Assembly (NCBI GenBank): GCA_963682175.1
Contig: OY821789.1
Span: 8,556,001 to 8,620,000, forward strand
From: Triglochin maritima
Lineage: Eukaryota > Streptophyta > Magnoliopsida > Alismatales > Juncaginaceae
DNA: 64,000 bases
Direction of reading: 5' to 3'
In this document: piece after piece, positions 29,752 through 42,106 of the stretch
Position numbering within the stretch: the first letter of the stretch is position 1
How the letters are laid out: each line of letters begins with the position of its first letter
Notes under the pieces: generated by a model
The model's database searches: none
What the model saw: only the letters and a program-made list of their open reading frames with translations
Told to the model about the DNA's origin: nothing
Position numbers and translations under genes: made by a program

Positions 29752-30965
29752 TTAAGTATTACAAACCAACACATAGAACCAACAGATTAAGGAAAGTTTG
29801 ATAACTAGATATTCAACCAAAAAATCATCATCAGTTTTAAGACTCGTTGGTTGTGGAAGTGTCGGATGGTGGAGATAGCTCCGCCTATGTTGGGTTGCGT
29901 CCTCAATTTGAGTCAACCTGATGGTCTCCGCCCTCTCTTCAGACGACGGTGGTGTATGTTCTAAACCTTCTTGCGGGGCTGCAACAAGCGAAGATGGTTG
30001 GACCTCCTGAGATAAAGGTAGCGCTATTTGCTGGTTTTGTGATGGAATCAGTACTGTTGTTTGGGGTGGAATGATCAGCATCTTAGCTCGTTTTTTAGCC
30101 TCGTTCTGTAACGTCTCACCGCCTCTTTTGAGCGACTCTGACCATTGGGCAAGAAGATCAAAACAATTAGATATTAAAAGATTAAAAGATGTCGCATGAC
30201 CACGAAAAATATGATTATTGCGTTCCAACCATATACACCATAAGAAAGCATTTATTAAATTATTCCAAGTATTGTTATCTAAATCAAGTCGATTCTGGAT
30301 ACGTTCCCGAAAATCGTAGTTAATAGTTGGTTGGAGATTGAGATCCAAATGAGCACTTAAGCTCCAAAAGCGACTAGCATAGTCGTAATTAAGAAAAATG
30401 TGATCAATGGACTCATCGTTGAGGCCACACATTGGACATAATGGACTGACTGACACCTTTTTCCTTATCAAGTTATCACGGGTTAGGATTTTTTTTCCGC
30501 AAAGAAGTCATGCAAATATTTTTTAACTTTTGGTGGGCATTTTACCGCCATATTTGCTTCATTAAGGGGTATCTTGTTCCTTCGTCATTCAATATTTTGT
30601 ACATGTTGTGGACTGTGTACTTCTCATCTATGTTATGTTTCCAAGTCCTTTTGTCTTGGTTAGAGGTTGTTGTGTGTAATATATGCCAAATATATCCTAC
30701 TCATTTGATTTTCTAGTAAAGTACCTTGGAAGAGGGTATTTGCCCAATTTCCTTGGAATGAATTCTCACCCCACATTTTTTCAATTGATATCCATGGATG
30801 CTTGGATTTAATATAAATATCTGGCCATTGTTCTTTTAGGGTACAGTCACCGAACCAACGATCGTGCCAAAATAGGGTATTTTTCCCATTCCCAACTGCT
30901 ATAATACTATAGCAGTTTTCAACGTCGCGGTGTGGTGGTGAAATACACAATGAGCTATGTGACAA
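29752..30965 (-). pseudogene. LINE (non-LTR) reverse-transcriptase C-terminus, 5'-truncated relic
   Basis: The minus strand first reads VGNGKNTLFWHDRWFGD (30965 side), the typical post-RT segment of plant LINEs, then with frame shifts PPKVK and KILTRDNL, then VSVSPLCPMCGLNDESIDHI, the zf-RVT finger (C-x2-C...H), and NAFLWCIWLERNNHIF. The catalytic reverse-transcriptase domain is absent, as expected for a 5'-truncated LINE. Stops and frame changes between 30660 and 30471 show it is dead. It lies just upstream of the WD40 promoter, with its 3' side towards the gene. Confidence 0.75.
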
Positions 30966-32439
30966 ATGCTACAAGTTCAATTCTCAAATGTGATGATTTT
31001 CTTATATTTTAGAATTTACAATCTCAAGTTTTTTTCTTATTTGCAAAAAGAATTATGTTTTGTTTACGGTGATTGATTTGCCAAAAAATGTGGAAAATTA
31101 AGAACTCATTTCATGATTTCCTTAATATTTAAAATGGAAGTGTGAGAAGTTAATCATAGTACAATTTTATAAGAGTTTGGAAGTCATAAAACTTAATTCT
31201 CATAATTCTTTTAAGTTTTTATGTTAGCCGATCACCAGGAAACCATCATGGAAGTCAGTTCTCTCACTTCCAATTTGAGTTTGCGCAAACCAATCTTAGC
31301 ATAGTCATTTTTAAAATCTAGTTTTTGAAGAAACTAGCTTCTTTGAAAGTCCGAGAAACATTGCCTTTTATCAAGCCTCGAAGCTCATCATGTTTGGGAA
31401 TACTAGTGGTTTCTAATGGAATCGATCATTTGTGAAGAAAACACTCATCGCACTCTTATTTCTCTTCTTCCACATGTCACATTTCCAACCCTAATATGCT
31501 TTGTTGTTGTGGATGGTGGGAGGGGAGCAAGAGATTACAACGAGGAGGTCCATTTGGGGTTTATTAATTGGAAAGGGTAAATGAGGATCGAGGTATCATA
31601 ATGTTGATGACAGTTTCATGATTAGTGTCTGCTACAAGAAGTAACGTGAGTTCTTTATGGCAAAATAGTCACATGCAAGGAAACATGATATGATATTACT
31701 AGGAAACGAAGGAACGCATTGGGATTTCCAAACTCAAATTAGATAAAATTCTCACTACAAGTTTTATCCTCACGCTTCTTTGACCATTGGGAAACCTATG
31801 TCTATGGAAATGTGTTTACTCCTCGATAAGAATTGGGATTGAATTGTTTGGTAGCAAAATACTTTGCATTCTACCAAAAGTTGCACAAACTAAACAAACT
31901 ATCCAAACGAACTCTTGGGCTCACTTTTGTTCACTTGTGTTTGGTACACCCTCACGAGCAGTCTTAACGGCTACTATTGGCCTAGGTGGTACTGAAGACC
32001 GCCCGGCCACATAGGCCAAAAGGCCGAATTTCCACCTGCCCGGGTGGATGGGGGCGGTTGTTGTTGGGTTTTTTAATATTAAAATATATTAAAAATATGT
32101 TAATAATAATTTTAATTATTATTTTAAATCATTTTTTAAATTATTATTTTTATGAAAATTTGTTTATATTTAAAAAAATTGTGTTTTGTCCAAAATTGAT
32201 CCCCAAATGACATGGATGAGAGAGAATGTAGGACATTTAAGTTATTTCTGGGTGCAGTTAAGGAAAATTTTGGAGGTTGATTTGTGCTGACGTAACAGAA
32301 AGAAAAATTGATGTGGCTGAGAGAGAAAACAAGACGCCCGAGAAATGCCCGGACACTGTTAATGATGGTTTAAGTTGCTTAAGGTCATAGTAGAACCTCA
32401 CTTTCCCACGTTTCTAGTTAGCAAACAATGTATGATCTA
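30966..32439. other. Intergenic DNA, possible MITE at about 31.96-32.38 kb
   Basis: No gene recognised. A GC-rich patch (accgcccggccacataggcc) near 32.0 kb and another (gacgcccgagaaatgcccgg) near 32.33 kb flank AT-rich DNA and may be ends of a small element, but the inverted match is weak. Confidence 0.3.
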
Positions 32440-33369
32440 AGGCCCTAATAAACCAATATAATGGAGTAATTTGATGGTCTAAAGGGGGATGAATATATCT
32501 AAATGTGTGCAATTGGGAATTAAAATGAAGGAACAAGAAAACAAACCACATGAATGCACAACGATTTATAGAGGTTTGGCACGCCTCGGGTGTCCCCGTC
32601 CTCTCCCCAAGTCCCGCTCACCCCGTGAGTACCACTCGAGTGTCTACTAATCAACCTCCTTCTCGGCGGAGATCAAACCTTGTACAATCCAAGCAAGCGA
32701 ACACGCCTCGACTTGCTTGATTCTCTTGCACAGCCCAGGAGCATGTTCCCAATCGGAACTACAACCTTGATTTATCTTGAGGTGAATAACTCTAACGTGA
32801 GGCACTTGGTAACAAGAATCAGGTTGAGAGCAATCAATCAAGTGAGAGTGGGAACTTAGAGTGTGAGAGAAATAGTAGTGTAAGGAGAGTTCTATGTGTA
32901 GAGCATGATGGTGTATTTATAGGCTCACAAGAGGTAGGGTTAAGGGCATTTTTGAACAAAAAGAGAAAAAAACATAAAGTTTTGCTCGAGTCCCGATTTA
33001 AACGTCTGAAGAAAGACCATGTCGTTCAAAATCACCTTGGTCAAAGAAGTCGAGAAGGATCTTGACTAGATTTCGACAAAATAAGAATGGGTAGGTTGTC
33101 TAAATTCTGGAGCAGTAAGATTTGAATACTCTGGATCATGTGATCGAGCAACTTGAGAATGGTCTATGTTCAATGGATAGGAGATAAGTTGTCTAATTTT
33201 ATATACTTGATCGTCTGAATTGAAGGTGTTATAATGAGATAATTTGGATATAGTCCTTGAAATAAATTTTAGTTCTCTAACGAAGTAACGATTGTATTTG
33301 ATACAAATTCCCTGAAGCAAATATGAATTGGAAGACTTGAGAATGGATTAGACGTTAGAATGAACAAGG

Positions 33370-35115
33370 TGTAGGATTTCGTGCTCCGATGTATGTATAT
33401 GCGTGTATATATATATTTAAAAAACTTACATGCATACAAGATCGATTTCCATATTTTCAACAATTTCATGCACATTGTTTTATATTTATTCTAATATCAT
33501 AAAATCTATATATATTTATTAAAACAAATGTAAGAGGATCGTACCCATATGTTCTCTAAAATCTTTATGAAGATCCGGAGTTGCATCGCACGTCGAATCG
33601 TCGGTTGATTCGCCTCCAAGTGTTCACCAAACTCTAAACAAGATTAAAGAGAAATGAGTTAGTCAATCAATCTCTAATTAAGCTTAGAATGTAGCTAATA
33701 ATCCATCTAAAGCTCCCTGAGATTTAATCTCCAAGAGCTTGAAATAATTAAGAGAAATTCGGATAGATTAGTGGAGAGGTTAGGGAAAGAGAGAATTTTG
33801 CATTCCATGAAATAAGTAGGGAGATGAGACATATTTATAGGCTCTCCCAACACACACATCATGGGTTATGCACTAACTCATGATCCATTGTTGTTCTCTT
33901 CCTTAAACCATTCACAAATTGACATATAATCATCCTTAAAAACGTTTGACTACAATTGGAATAAATCCAGGTCATGATCAACATTAATCCTTTAATTAAT
34001 TCCAGCAAAATCGTGTTCACCGGTCGACCGAAACTTGCCTACCGGTCGACCGATGGGCAGTTAATTGCGGTTTCGGTTGGACCATGTAACCGTGCGGTCG
34101 ACCCATCATATGCTACCAAAAAACTGTGACTTTTCGGTCGAACAAACATGTCCAAACGGTCGACCGATTCAACACAATAACAGTTACTGTGAATTCTTGG
34201 TCGGACGGTGCTACAAGTCGGCCGACCGTTCACAAAACAGTAACTTAAGAGGATCTAAGTTATATTGGCAATGATATTAAACACTTTATATCACAAATTA
34301 TATGCAATATATAGCTACACATTATATTTACCCAATTAACAAAAATGTCTTGTTCACTCGAACTAACACACAATGCATTTAGTGATGTAAGAACATCACT
34401 TGTGTTTATCCATTACCTCATGATATTAAGAATGTATATAAAGTAAAAATGTGTCACATTTGTATTATATATTCATTTTTTGATCTCTTAAACTAATTAT
34501 AAATATGTAACTTAACTCAAGTCACATTGTGCACATTATAATTTTGCTTTATTAAAGGTCCCACTAATATCATCACTCAATAAGAGGGCAATGATAATCT
34601 GTTGACTAGTTATTTTTTCCAGCACAAGTCGAGCTTAACCAACTATTGTATTTATTACTATGCTCATTGATAGCTTTTGACAATAACCAAATTGAACACT
34701 TCTTACGTGAAAAACATAAGTCTCATATCTTAGGATTCAAGACACACTGAAAGTATTAATGACACATACCACAAATCTATAAAATTTCACTTGCTAGGTC
34801 TATTTAATACATAAAAGTAATCATTTTCCTCTTTTATATACTCGCATCGTCAAATATTTGTAGAGCTACAATAATCGATGACCAACACGACAATCTTATC
34901 TCGGTAATTAATGTTTCATGTGTAATTACCATGATTGTGAATAACTTTTGATTTATGTAAACCATTATCTTTTAGAGCTCTACAGTTAATGACCAAGAAC
35001 ATCTTTTTTAACACTTCTAAAAGACGAATACAATGATCAAATGACAAAATATTTGCACATCCAATTCATAATAATTGACATATAAAAGTAAAAGTTTTAG
35101 AATACATTCATTTCA
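33370..35115 (-). mobile_element. Solo Ty1/copia LTR, 1746 bp
   Basis: Starts TGTAGGATTTCGTG and ends ACATTCATTTCA, matching both ends of the full-length copia LTRs at 39786 and 47085, and is flanked by the perfect 5-base duplication CAAGG (33365-33369 and 35116-35120). By homology to the full element, transcription runs on the minus strand; a TATAAATA box lies near 33832-33840. Relative to the young LTR it is diverged and lacks a segment next to the decamer cluster. Confidence 0.9.
34018..34232. repeat. CGGTCGACCG cluster in the solo copia LTR
   Basis: Three exact decamers and four or five degenerate copies (for example CGGTCGACCC, CGGTCGAACA, CGGCCGACCG), about 190 bases upstream of the minus-strand TATA box. 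Confidence 0.88.
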
Positions 35116-35690
35116 CAAGGTCCAAACACCAAGGAGAATCAGACGACTTGAGAAACTACTAATCTTTTGAATTAATTCAAGAAGATGTTTGTAAAATTGG
35201 ATAAAATGATCAGATGTCACATGGATGTACATGACACCCAAAACTGGGTGAAATCAAAGATGGGGTTTACTGACTTTTTGGATCAGACGACCTAAGAGGA
35301 GTCGAGTTGTTCGAATCTGGGTGAAACAAAGAGTGGGGTTTTACTATCAAAGGAATTAGGTGATGTTAGGTATGAAGAAATTTTATATTTTTCCCAAGTG
35401 CTTGATCTTGATTTCAATTTGTGCCCAAGTTTACATAGGATTTTAGGGCCCAATAAAAGATAAAATTACAAGTCTTCTTAAACTTGATTACATGTCTTGA
35501 CTTCAATCCATTGCTCATTGATTCTTTATCGCTTGTAAATAAAGAACATGCACATATATGGTGTGTATGTTTAAATGTGGGTGTATGAATTGTATCATAT
35601 GCATGATTGGATTACGTACTAGAGTTAATCGTCATCACCAAAATAAAGGTAAGATTAAGGCTATTAAGCCAACAATCTTCCTTTTTTATG

Positions 35691-37352
35691 ATAACAACTC
35701 TAATATTTAATCACGAGTTAAACTGACTTGAACTCCATCTTGCTATGTTGTTGAGGATCCAAAAATTTGGCTTTAAGTCCATGGATTCGAGAGTGGAACC
35801 TTCTTGATTGTTGGTGTCGAAGTTCGGCTTCAAGTTGACATAAAAGTACTTTACGTGCTCCAAGTACCACTTCTTTAGAAGAAGTTCGCAAACAAATTAT
35901 AGTAAGTGATTGGCTTCAAGATATTGTTTGAGATTGTAGGCTTCAAAATCTTTGAGCATCACTTGTCGTTCCGCGTTGAACTTCAATGTTCCATAAGAAT
36001 AGAACTTCAATTGGCAATTGATGTATGTGAACTCGTCTTCTAAGAGGACAATACGATCTGAGTCAGTGTGGACCTTCTTGGAAGTTGATAAAACAATCTT
36101 CTTGGCCATAACTTTCCTTGTCGGTTGCTTGCGAGTTGGCTTGGAAGAGAGATACCACAGACCTTTGGAGCCATTTGAGAATAAGAATTGAGAAATTTGG
36201 TGGATGTTTGATGGCAAAATAGAGTGGAGAGGTCTATTTTAGAAGAATGAAAGAGTTGGAAAAGGAAACAAGTTTGGTATCTTAAGGCTCGATATTAGGA
36301 AGGTGAATTCGGACACCTTAAATAGAGAAATAGACGACCAAGATCCATTCAAAAAGAGAATCATGCAACCTATCCTTGAATAGGTCGTCGTAACCGCTAT
36401 AAAAAAAGCCGTTGGGACAAGATTTCAGTCAACTAGGGATAATATTATTGTTGAAGAATCATCCAACCTCCAATTTGCTTTCCGAGCTATTATCCTTGTA
36501 CTCCAACCATTCTCCTTAGTAAAACTTCGACTCGTATCTGTCACCATGATTTTTCCCGCAAGAATTTCCACTTAAAATCCGTTGTTATGTTTGCAATTCT
36601 TTGTTGATTGCTTGTTAGATGATTGTTAGGTGTCTGTGGAGTTACCTAACTTGAGTTTCTTTGATTATTTCTCATCTCTTGCGCTTCAAACGGACCACCA
36701 AGATCCTAACATTTTTTTAAAGCTCCTATTGTAATTGTTCCTTTAGTTTTAGCTTTCTACAACAAACAAGTTTTATTAAGCTTTACATGGACCTGCACTC
36801 CATTGTGACCACATGGCCATGATCTTGTTTGCGGGAGATATGCAGGTACTGTTGGTAGATTAGATGTAATTGTGGAACTAACACTTGTTAACTCTTATTA
36901 ATATTAATAGATTAATAGGATCATAGTTGTAGTTTCTATTTAAAGAACATAATGCTCTTGTAGCAATTTACTTTGGTGGTTGTTTCTTTCATTAAACTCA
37001 AAATAAGACATATTTTCATTTAACTTCCATTAAACCCAGGAGAATTTCTTCCGATAACATTTCCAAAAGAAAACCATGGTATTTAGAGCAATTCAATGCT
37101 CTATTTTTTTCTTATTTATCTATTCTACTCCCACTCTATTTTAAATCTCAACATCCCAAACATTAAAATAAGACTATTGTGATTCGATTTATGGTCTTGA
37201 CTATCTCAGGACAATGAATTTTCCGACTAAACTAACCCGATTTGGTTCAATGTCCTGATCGTGAATTAAACCACTGTTTAAATGACCCAAAATAGAAATT
37301 GACGTTTGGGCTTTTGGTGAATTGACAGAAGGTGTCTCAAACATGTATTGTT
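35691..37352. other. Probable retrotransposon internal debris, one unassigned minus ORF
   Basis: A 106-codon minus-strand frame at 36217-35897 (starting MPSNIHQISQFLF, with PTRKVMAKKIVL and YLEANHLL at the end) is not recognised. Its position just upstream of a putative polypurine tract suggests it belongs to the 3' end of an old element. The remainder to 37352 shows nothing clear. Confidence 0.25.
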
Positions 37353-37360
37353 AGCTGGAC

Positions 37361-37791
37361 CAAGGTTTTAAAATCGCATATAAAGGCCTGTGCGAAATTG
37401 TGCCCAAGACCGCATATGTGGTTGTGTGGTCGCATAAGCGACCGCACAATGGTAAAATTTAATTTTTTTTAAAAAAATAAAAAATTCGAAAAAATCATTA
37501 AAAAATTAAAAAAAATCATAAATATATTCTCATTACTTATCTACCCCTTATCTTCTCCTCTGCTCCACGTATTCCCTTCTTTTTTTTGGATGAGAAAACT
37601 CATTCTCCTTCCTCCCTTTCAACAACATCCTCTTCTCCCTCTCTACCTTCCCCTCATCTCCCATCATCCCTAACCCTCCCCAGCCACTGTGCGGCCGCAC
37701 AGTGGCCGCATAGTCGCACCATAGTCGCATATGCGGGACCCACCTTAGTGCGACCGCATAATCAATTATGCATTCGCACTTTAAAACATGG
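37361..37791. mobile_element. hAT-like MITE, 431 bp
   Basis: Perfect 8-base flanking duplication AGCTGGAC (37353-37360 and 37792-37799). The ends are CAAGGTTTTAAAATCGCATA on the left and, inverted, CCATGTTTTAAAGTGCG on the right. The interior is rich in GCGACCGCA / TGCGGTCGC subterminal repeats. Size, termini and duplication length fit a non-autonomous hAT element. Internal small frames are not genes. Confidence 0.85.
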
Positions 37792-37799
37792 AGCTGGAC

Positions 37800-38532
37800 A
37801 AACCTTTTTTTTCCTTTTTTTTTGCTTCAACGAGAAACTTTCACCAAATGCTATACTTATTGAGACAATTTTATACTAATTATTATTACTTTTACCAACC
37901 TCAACCACAAGTAATAACTTCATTTTTCTTCTTCTCTCATCCGCTGTTTTACTTCTCTTCCAAACCCGCTCATTTCCACAAGCCATTGAAACCAAGCTTC
38001 TTGTGACAAGCGGCTGGATAAGGCGAGTGGATGGCGACAACTAGTCACAGAAGGAAGTGAAGTCTTTCGTGGGATATTTGAACCTGAAGTCTTGGAAGAT
38101 GGAGGATGGTTTGAGGATGGATATGGAGAGTAAATGACAAATGTGGCCTGGAGGACGGTCAAAGTTGGTGGGTTGGAAAAATTGGGGAAAATACTACAAA
38201 TAATTTTCAAAGAAAAAAAAAGTGAACGTTTCAAATTTATGAACTTGGGAGATGAAAAAAATATGAACGTTTCAAATAATCCCACCCGCATTCAAAATAT
38301 GGGACACCAAATGAAGACAGCAGCAAAACCTCTGAACCCCACGTGCCTCTCACGTGCGGCGACCTCCACCAGATCGCGATCCGGCAGGTCTCGACCACAT
38401 CAATCAACCAACCCCTCCTCCCGAGATCGCGATCGCCTTCTCCGGTCGCACCCCAATCAGGTCCTTCCTCCTGCCCCAATCCCTCCTCTCTGCACAAAAC
38501 CCTAGTTCGGCGTGTTTGATTTGGCCAGCAGG
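37800..38532. other. Upstream region of the signal peptide peptidase exon 1
   Basis: The stretch 38340-38532 is GC-richer than its surroundings and looks like a leader or promoter-proximal region (caaaaccctagttcgg just before the ATG). No other gene recognised. Confidence 0.35.
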
Positions 38533-38664
38533 ATGAGGACGCACGAGCGGTTAGCCAATCTGGGTCTTGCAGGTTCGTGTTTCGTTTCCAGGAAAGGTGG
38601 AGTCTCTCGTGCGGTTTTGGTATTTTTTGTGGTGGAATTGGTGAGAGATATGGAGATTTGTGCT

Positions 38665-38790
38665 TGATTTTGGATAGAAATGTGTGGAAGAAGACGATTC
38701 ACGTGCCTGAACCGTGATTCCTTAGAGTTTCATATCTAGCCTACCCCAACTAGTTTAGGATTAAAGGTTTTGTTGTCGTTGCATTTACAT
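38665..38790 (+). mobile_element. SINE-like repeat (Au-SINE 3'-end type)
   Basis: Contains ggaagaag, attcacgtgcctgaacc, ctagcctaccccaactagtt and ends ggttttgttgtcgttg, like the 3' end of plant Au-type SINEs. An inverted, better preserved copy lies at 49120-49265. No RNA polymerase III boxes were verified. Confidence 0.5.
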
Positions 38791-39404
38791 GTAGAAAGTA
38801 TCATTAGTGTTTGAACTGATCTTTCCTTAGACTTGCAATGCACAATCCAGTTTCCTATATATGCCAGGTTTCTTGATTTAGTGTTATTATAGTATGACAT
38901 TCACTGTTTTCAAGGGAACTTCTTTTCATTGCTGTAGCCTGAGTTTATAAGTATTTTATTCGAGCTGACGCTCTCATAGACTTGTAGTGTACGATATAGT
39001 CTGCCTTATCCCTTCTTTTACGTTTGGGATTGTTTAATGCTTTTTTTGAATTGTGATGGGCTTTTCTGTTCAATCATTTTTCGCTCCCTCAGAACCCCCT
39101 CAAAGCATAATTTTGACCAAAGTGAATCACTCTGTTATTTTAGGATGGTACCACATTCCTTCATGCTGTTATTAGACTTTAATTTTGCAATGTACTAGTT
39201 TTGGCTTTCCCCATTGCTGTACCTCTCCCCTATGTGGACTGCGGGCAATGTTGTATACTATTATGCATGGCTAGGCTTCCAACTTTCCATCCTTGTAGTA
39301 AGAAAATACACAACATTTTATTTCTCATGTTCCATTTCGTATTCTTCTCTTGTCACATTGATCAGGTAAAAAAATGTTTTCAATATTCAAAACTAATTAT
39401 TTGA

Positions 39405-39423
39405 CCCCCCCCCCCCCCCCCCC
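39405..39423. repeat. C19 homopolymer
   Basis: A run of 19 cytosines, exceptionally long for this AT-rich DNA; length may be unreliable because such runs are sequencing trouble spots. Confidence 0.85.
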
Positions 39424-39785
39424 TGCTTGTGACATCTGTGCTCCAGTTGGCCTGCATGGCGTTCATCATCCTATGGTTTCTCTAGTCGAGACCCTCTCCT
39501 GATTCAAACAGGGGCGGTGAACTAGCAAATCAGATGAAAACTCCATAGTTTTATAAGCTTAATCAGGAAAACGTTACTAGCTTTGAATTTTTACTCAGTA
39601 GGATAGTGACTTTAGCATTTCAAGCTGCAATTTCCCCATTTTTTTACCATTACGAAGTATGATGATCACATATAAGCATAAATACAATACAAATACCTCA
39701 CCACTCAATTTGACTATAGGATTGTAAGTTCATATAAAAATATTCTAGTTGTAGATGCAAGAGTAAATAACTCTATTCTTATAAC

Positions 39786-41745
39786 TGTAGGATTTCATGT
39801 TTAATTATAGATATATATTTTTCGAATTTTTATGTATAATAAGGATCAATTTTCAATTTTCTAGAATTTATTGCATGCATCGGTTTGTTTTAACAAACTA
39901 GTTTCAAAAACTCTATTAAAACAAATATGAAGGAGCTCCGAAATTCATACCTAGAAGTTCTCTAAAACTTCTCGAAGATTCGGAGACGGTTGGGATGCTC
40001 CTCGCTGCGCCGGATGCCTCCGAGTATTCACCAAACTCTAAACAAGATCGGAGAGAGGGAAGCTAGTCTCTCAATCTCCGATTGGGTTTAGAATCTAATT
40101 ACTAACCCCTCTTTAGTTCCCTTTAGAAGATGACCTCTGAAGAACTAAAACTAAACTTAAGAATTAAGGAATTTTCGTGGAGAATTATGGAGAGAGAATT
40201 TTGCTCAAGAAAATAATGAATTAAATTAAGGAGGTAATGAGATAACCTTGTATTTATAGGTTATCTCCAAATTACCTATTCATGTGCAACCTCTTGCCCA
40301 TGATCCCATGCAAAATTCCATCTAACCATCCATTATTTATTAATAAATAATATTAACCACGAATTAAATCAATTATGGACCAATTCCATGCATGATCTAA
40401 TTAATTCTTAAATTAATTCTGCAGAAAACCGTCTGGATCGGTCGACCGGTTACTGTTCATCGGTCGACCGGTACTGTTCATCATGGACCGGTACTGTTCA
40501 TCGGTCGACCGGTTACTGTTCATCGGTCGACCGGGTACTGTTCATCGGTTGACCAGTACTATTCATCGGTTGACTTTTGCACAGTACTGCAGACTGGTCA
40601 AATTTTGGTTTAACCCCTACAAAATTTGACATTTCGGGATTAGTAGTAAATTCACAACTTATGTAACATATTATCCTATGTAATGTCAACTCATTACACC
40701 CCATAATATTTACATCACATATGAATTTAATTTAGATTCTAATTATGTTATTAATCACAACATAATCTTGATTTTGTTTGTTCACCCCATGTGTCATATT
40801 TTCTACATGAAACCCGACACATCCTTATGAACTCAAAATCCCCATTTCTTGTTTCCCAGTTTTGTGGTGTGACCTATGGGAGGATCTAGACTAAGTTGGC
40901 AGTGATATTAAGAGCTCAATATCACAAGCTATAAGCGGTATCTAGCTACACATTATAGCTCCCAATTAGTTAGATGTCTTAATTCCACTTGAACCAAAAC
41001 CCGATCCATTTAGTGATGGAGTGCACCACTTGTGTCCGTCCCTTGCCTCATGATATTAAGAATACACACAAGGTAGTATTGTGTCATCTTTGTATTAGTA
41101 TTCATTTCTTGATCTCTTTAAGCTAGTTATAAATATGTGACTTAACTCAAATCACATTGTGCACATTATAACTTTGCTTTATCAAGGGGCCCACTAATAT
41201 CATCACTCAATTAAGAGGGGCAATGATAATCTTTTGACTAACTATCTTCTCCAACGAAAGTTGTACTTAACCAACCAATGCCTTTACACTACACTGATCG
41301 ATAGTTCAAGACACTGATCTAATTAAGTATTCCTTAAGTGATTAGATATAAGTCTCATATCAAAGGACCAAAGACACAGTAAAATATTAATGACACAGAA
41401 ACACATTTCTATAATATTTTACTTATTAGGTCTATTCAGTATACAAAAGTAATATTTTCCTCTTTTGCATACCCATGTCGTCACTCACTTGTAGAGCTAC
41501 AATGATCTATGACCAACACGACAATCTTAACTCGGTAATTAATGTCCCATGTTAATTACCATGATTGCGAATATCTTTTGTTTTATGTAAACCAATATCT
41601 TTTAGAGCTCTACGGTTAAGGACCAAGAGCCTCTTCCTTAACGCTTCTAAAAGACGAATAACATAAACAAGGAACAAAATGATTTCTCATTCAATTCATA
41701 ATAATTGGCATTTAAAAGTAAAACTTTTAGAACACATTCCCTTCA
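39786..41745 (-). repeat. 3' LTR of the copia element (left copy)
   Basis: 1960 bp, TG...CA, near-identical to 47085-49044. TATAAATA on the minus strand at 40258-40251. Confidence 0.95.
40439..40575. repeat. Tandem cggtcgaccggtactgttcat array in the left copia LTR
   Basis: Seven or so units of about 20-21 bases alternate the decamer CGGTCGACCG (four exact) with tactgttcat. The array lies in U3, about 180-320 bases upstream of the minus-strand TATA box. Confidence 0.95.
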
Positions 41746-41758
41746 ATCTCCCACTTGT
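41746..41758 (-). promoter_or_regulatory. Polypurine tract of the copia element
   Basis: On the minus strand acaagtgggagat immediately precedes the 3' LTR start TGAAGGG, the usual plus-strand primer position. Confidence 0.75.
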
Positions 41759-42106
41759 TATTAAAGTTTTCTTTCTCATACATACTCAATGCATAAAACA
41801 ATAATAACCAGGGTAACCTTCCCAAATCACCTATCAAGCCAATCCACATGGACCCTCGGATCCATGGACTCGAAATATATTTCGTCTCTTAGCTTGGTAT
41901 GAAGGTTTGTTGAATGGATCAGTTGTGCCACTGTTGTGTCCACCTATTTATTTATTTTGTCTTTCGTTGGTGGTTGAGTTAGCTGTAGTGATATTACTCC
42001 TAACTACACTAGCTCATACCTCCACTTTCGATAATGATGACGCATCATCACTCCAACCTCTTATTGTCTAGAATTCCTATAAGAATTGCATCAAAACAGC
42101 CCTCGG

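Larger units (their letters stand above)
32440..35671 (-). mobile_element. Probable older LTR (minus orientation) hosting the solo copia LTR
   Basis: On the minus strand a purine run (about 35690-35672, aaaaaaggaagat) is followed by TGTTGGCTTAATAGCC, a typical polypurine tract plus LTR start. The left part (32560-32950) contains cacaacgatttatagaggtt and a TATAAATA box on the minus strand. The 1.75-kb solo LTR 33370-35115 is nested inside. The left boundary is uncertain. Confidence 0.4.

Noticed and set aside
40513..40704. 63-codon minus frame, identical at 47812-48003
   Set aside because: Lies in the copia LTR and reads through the 21-base tandem units; duplication is explained by the two LTRs.
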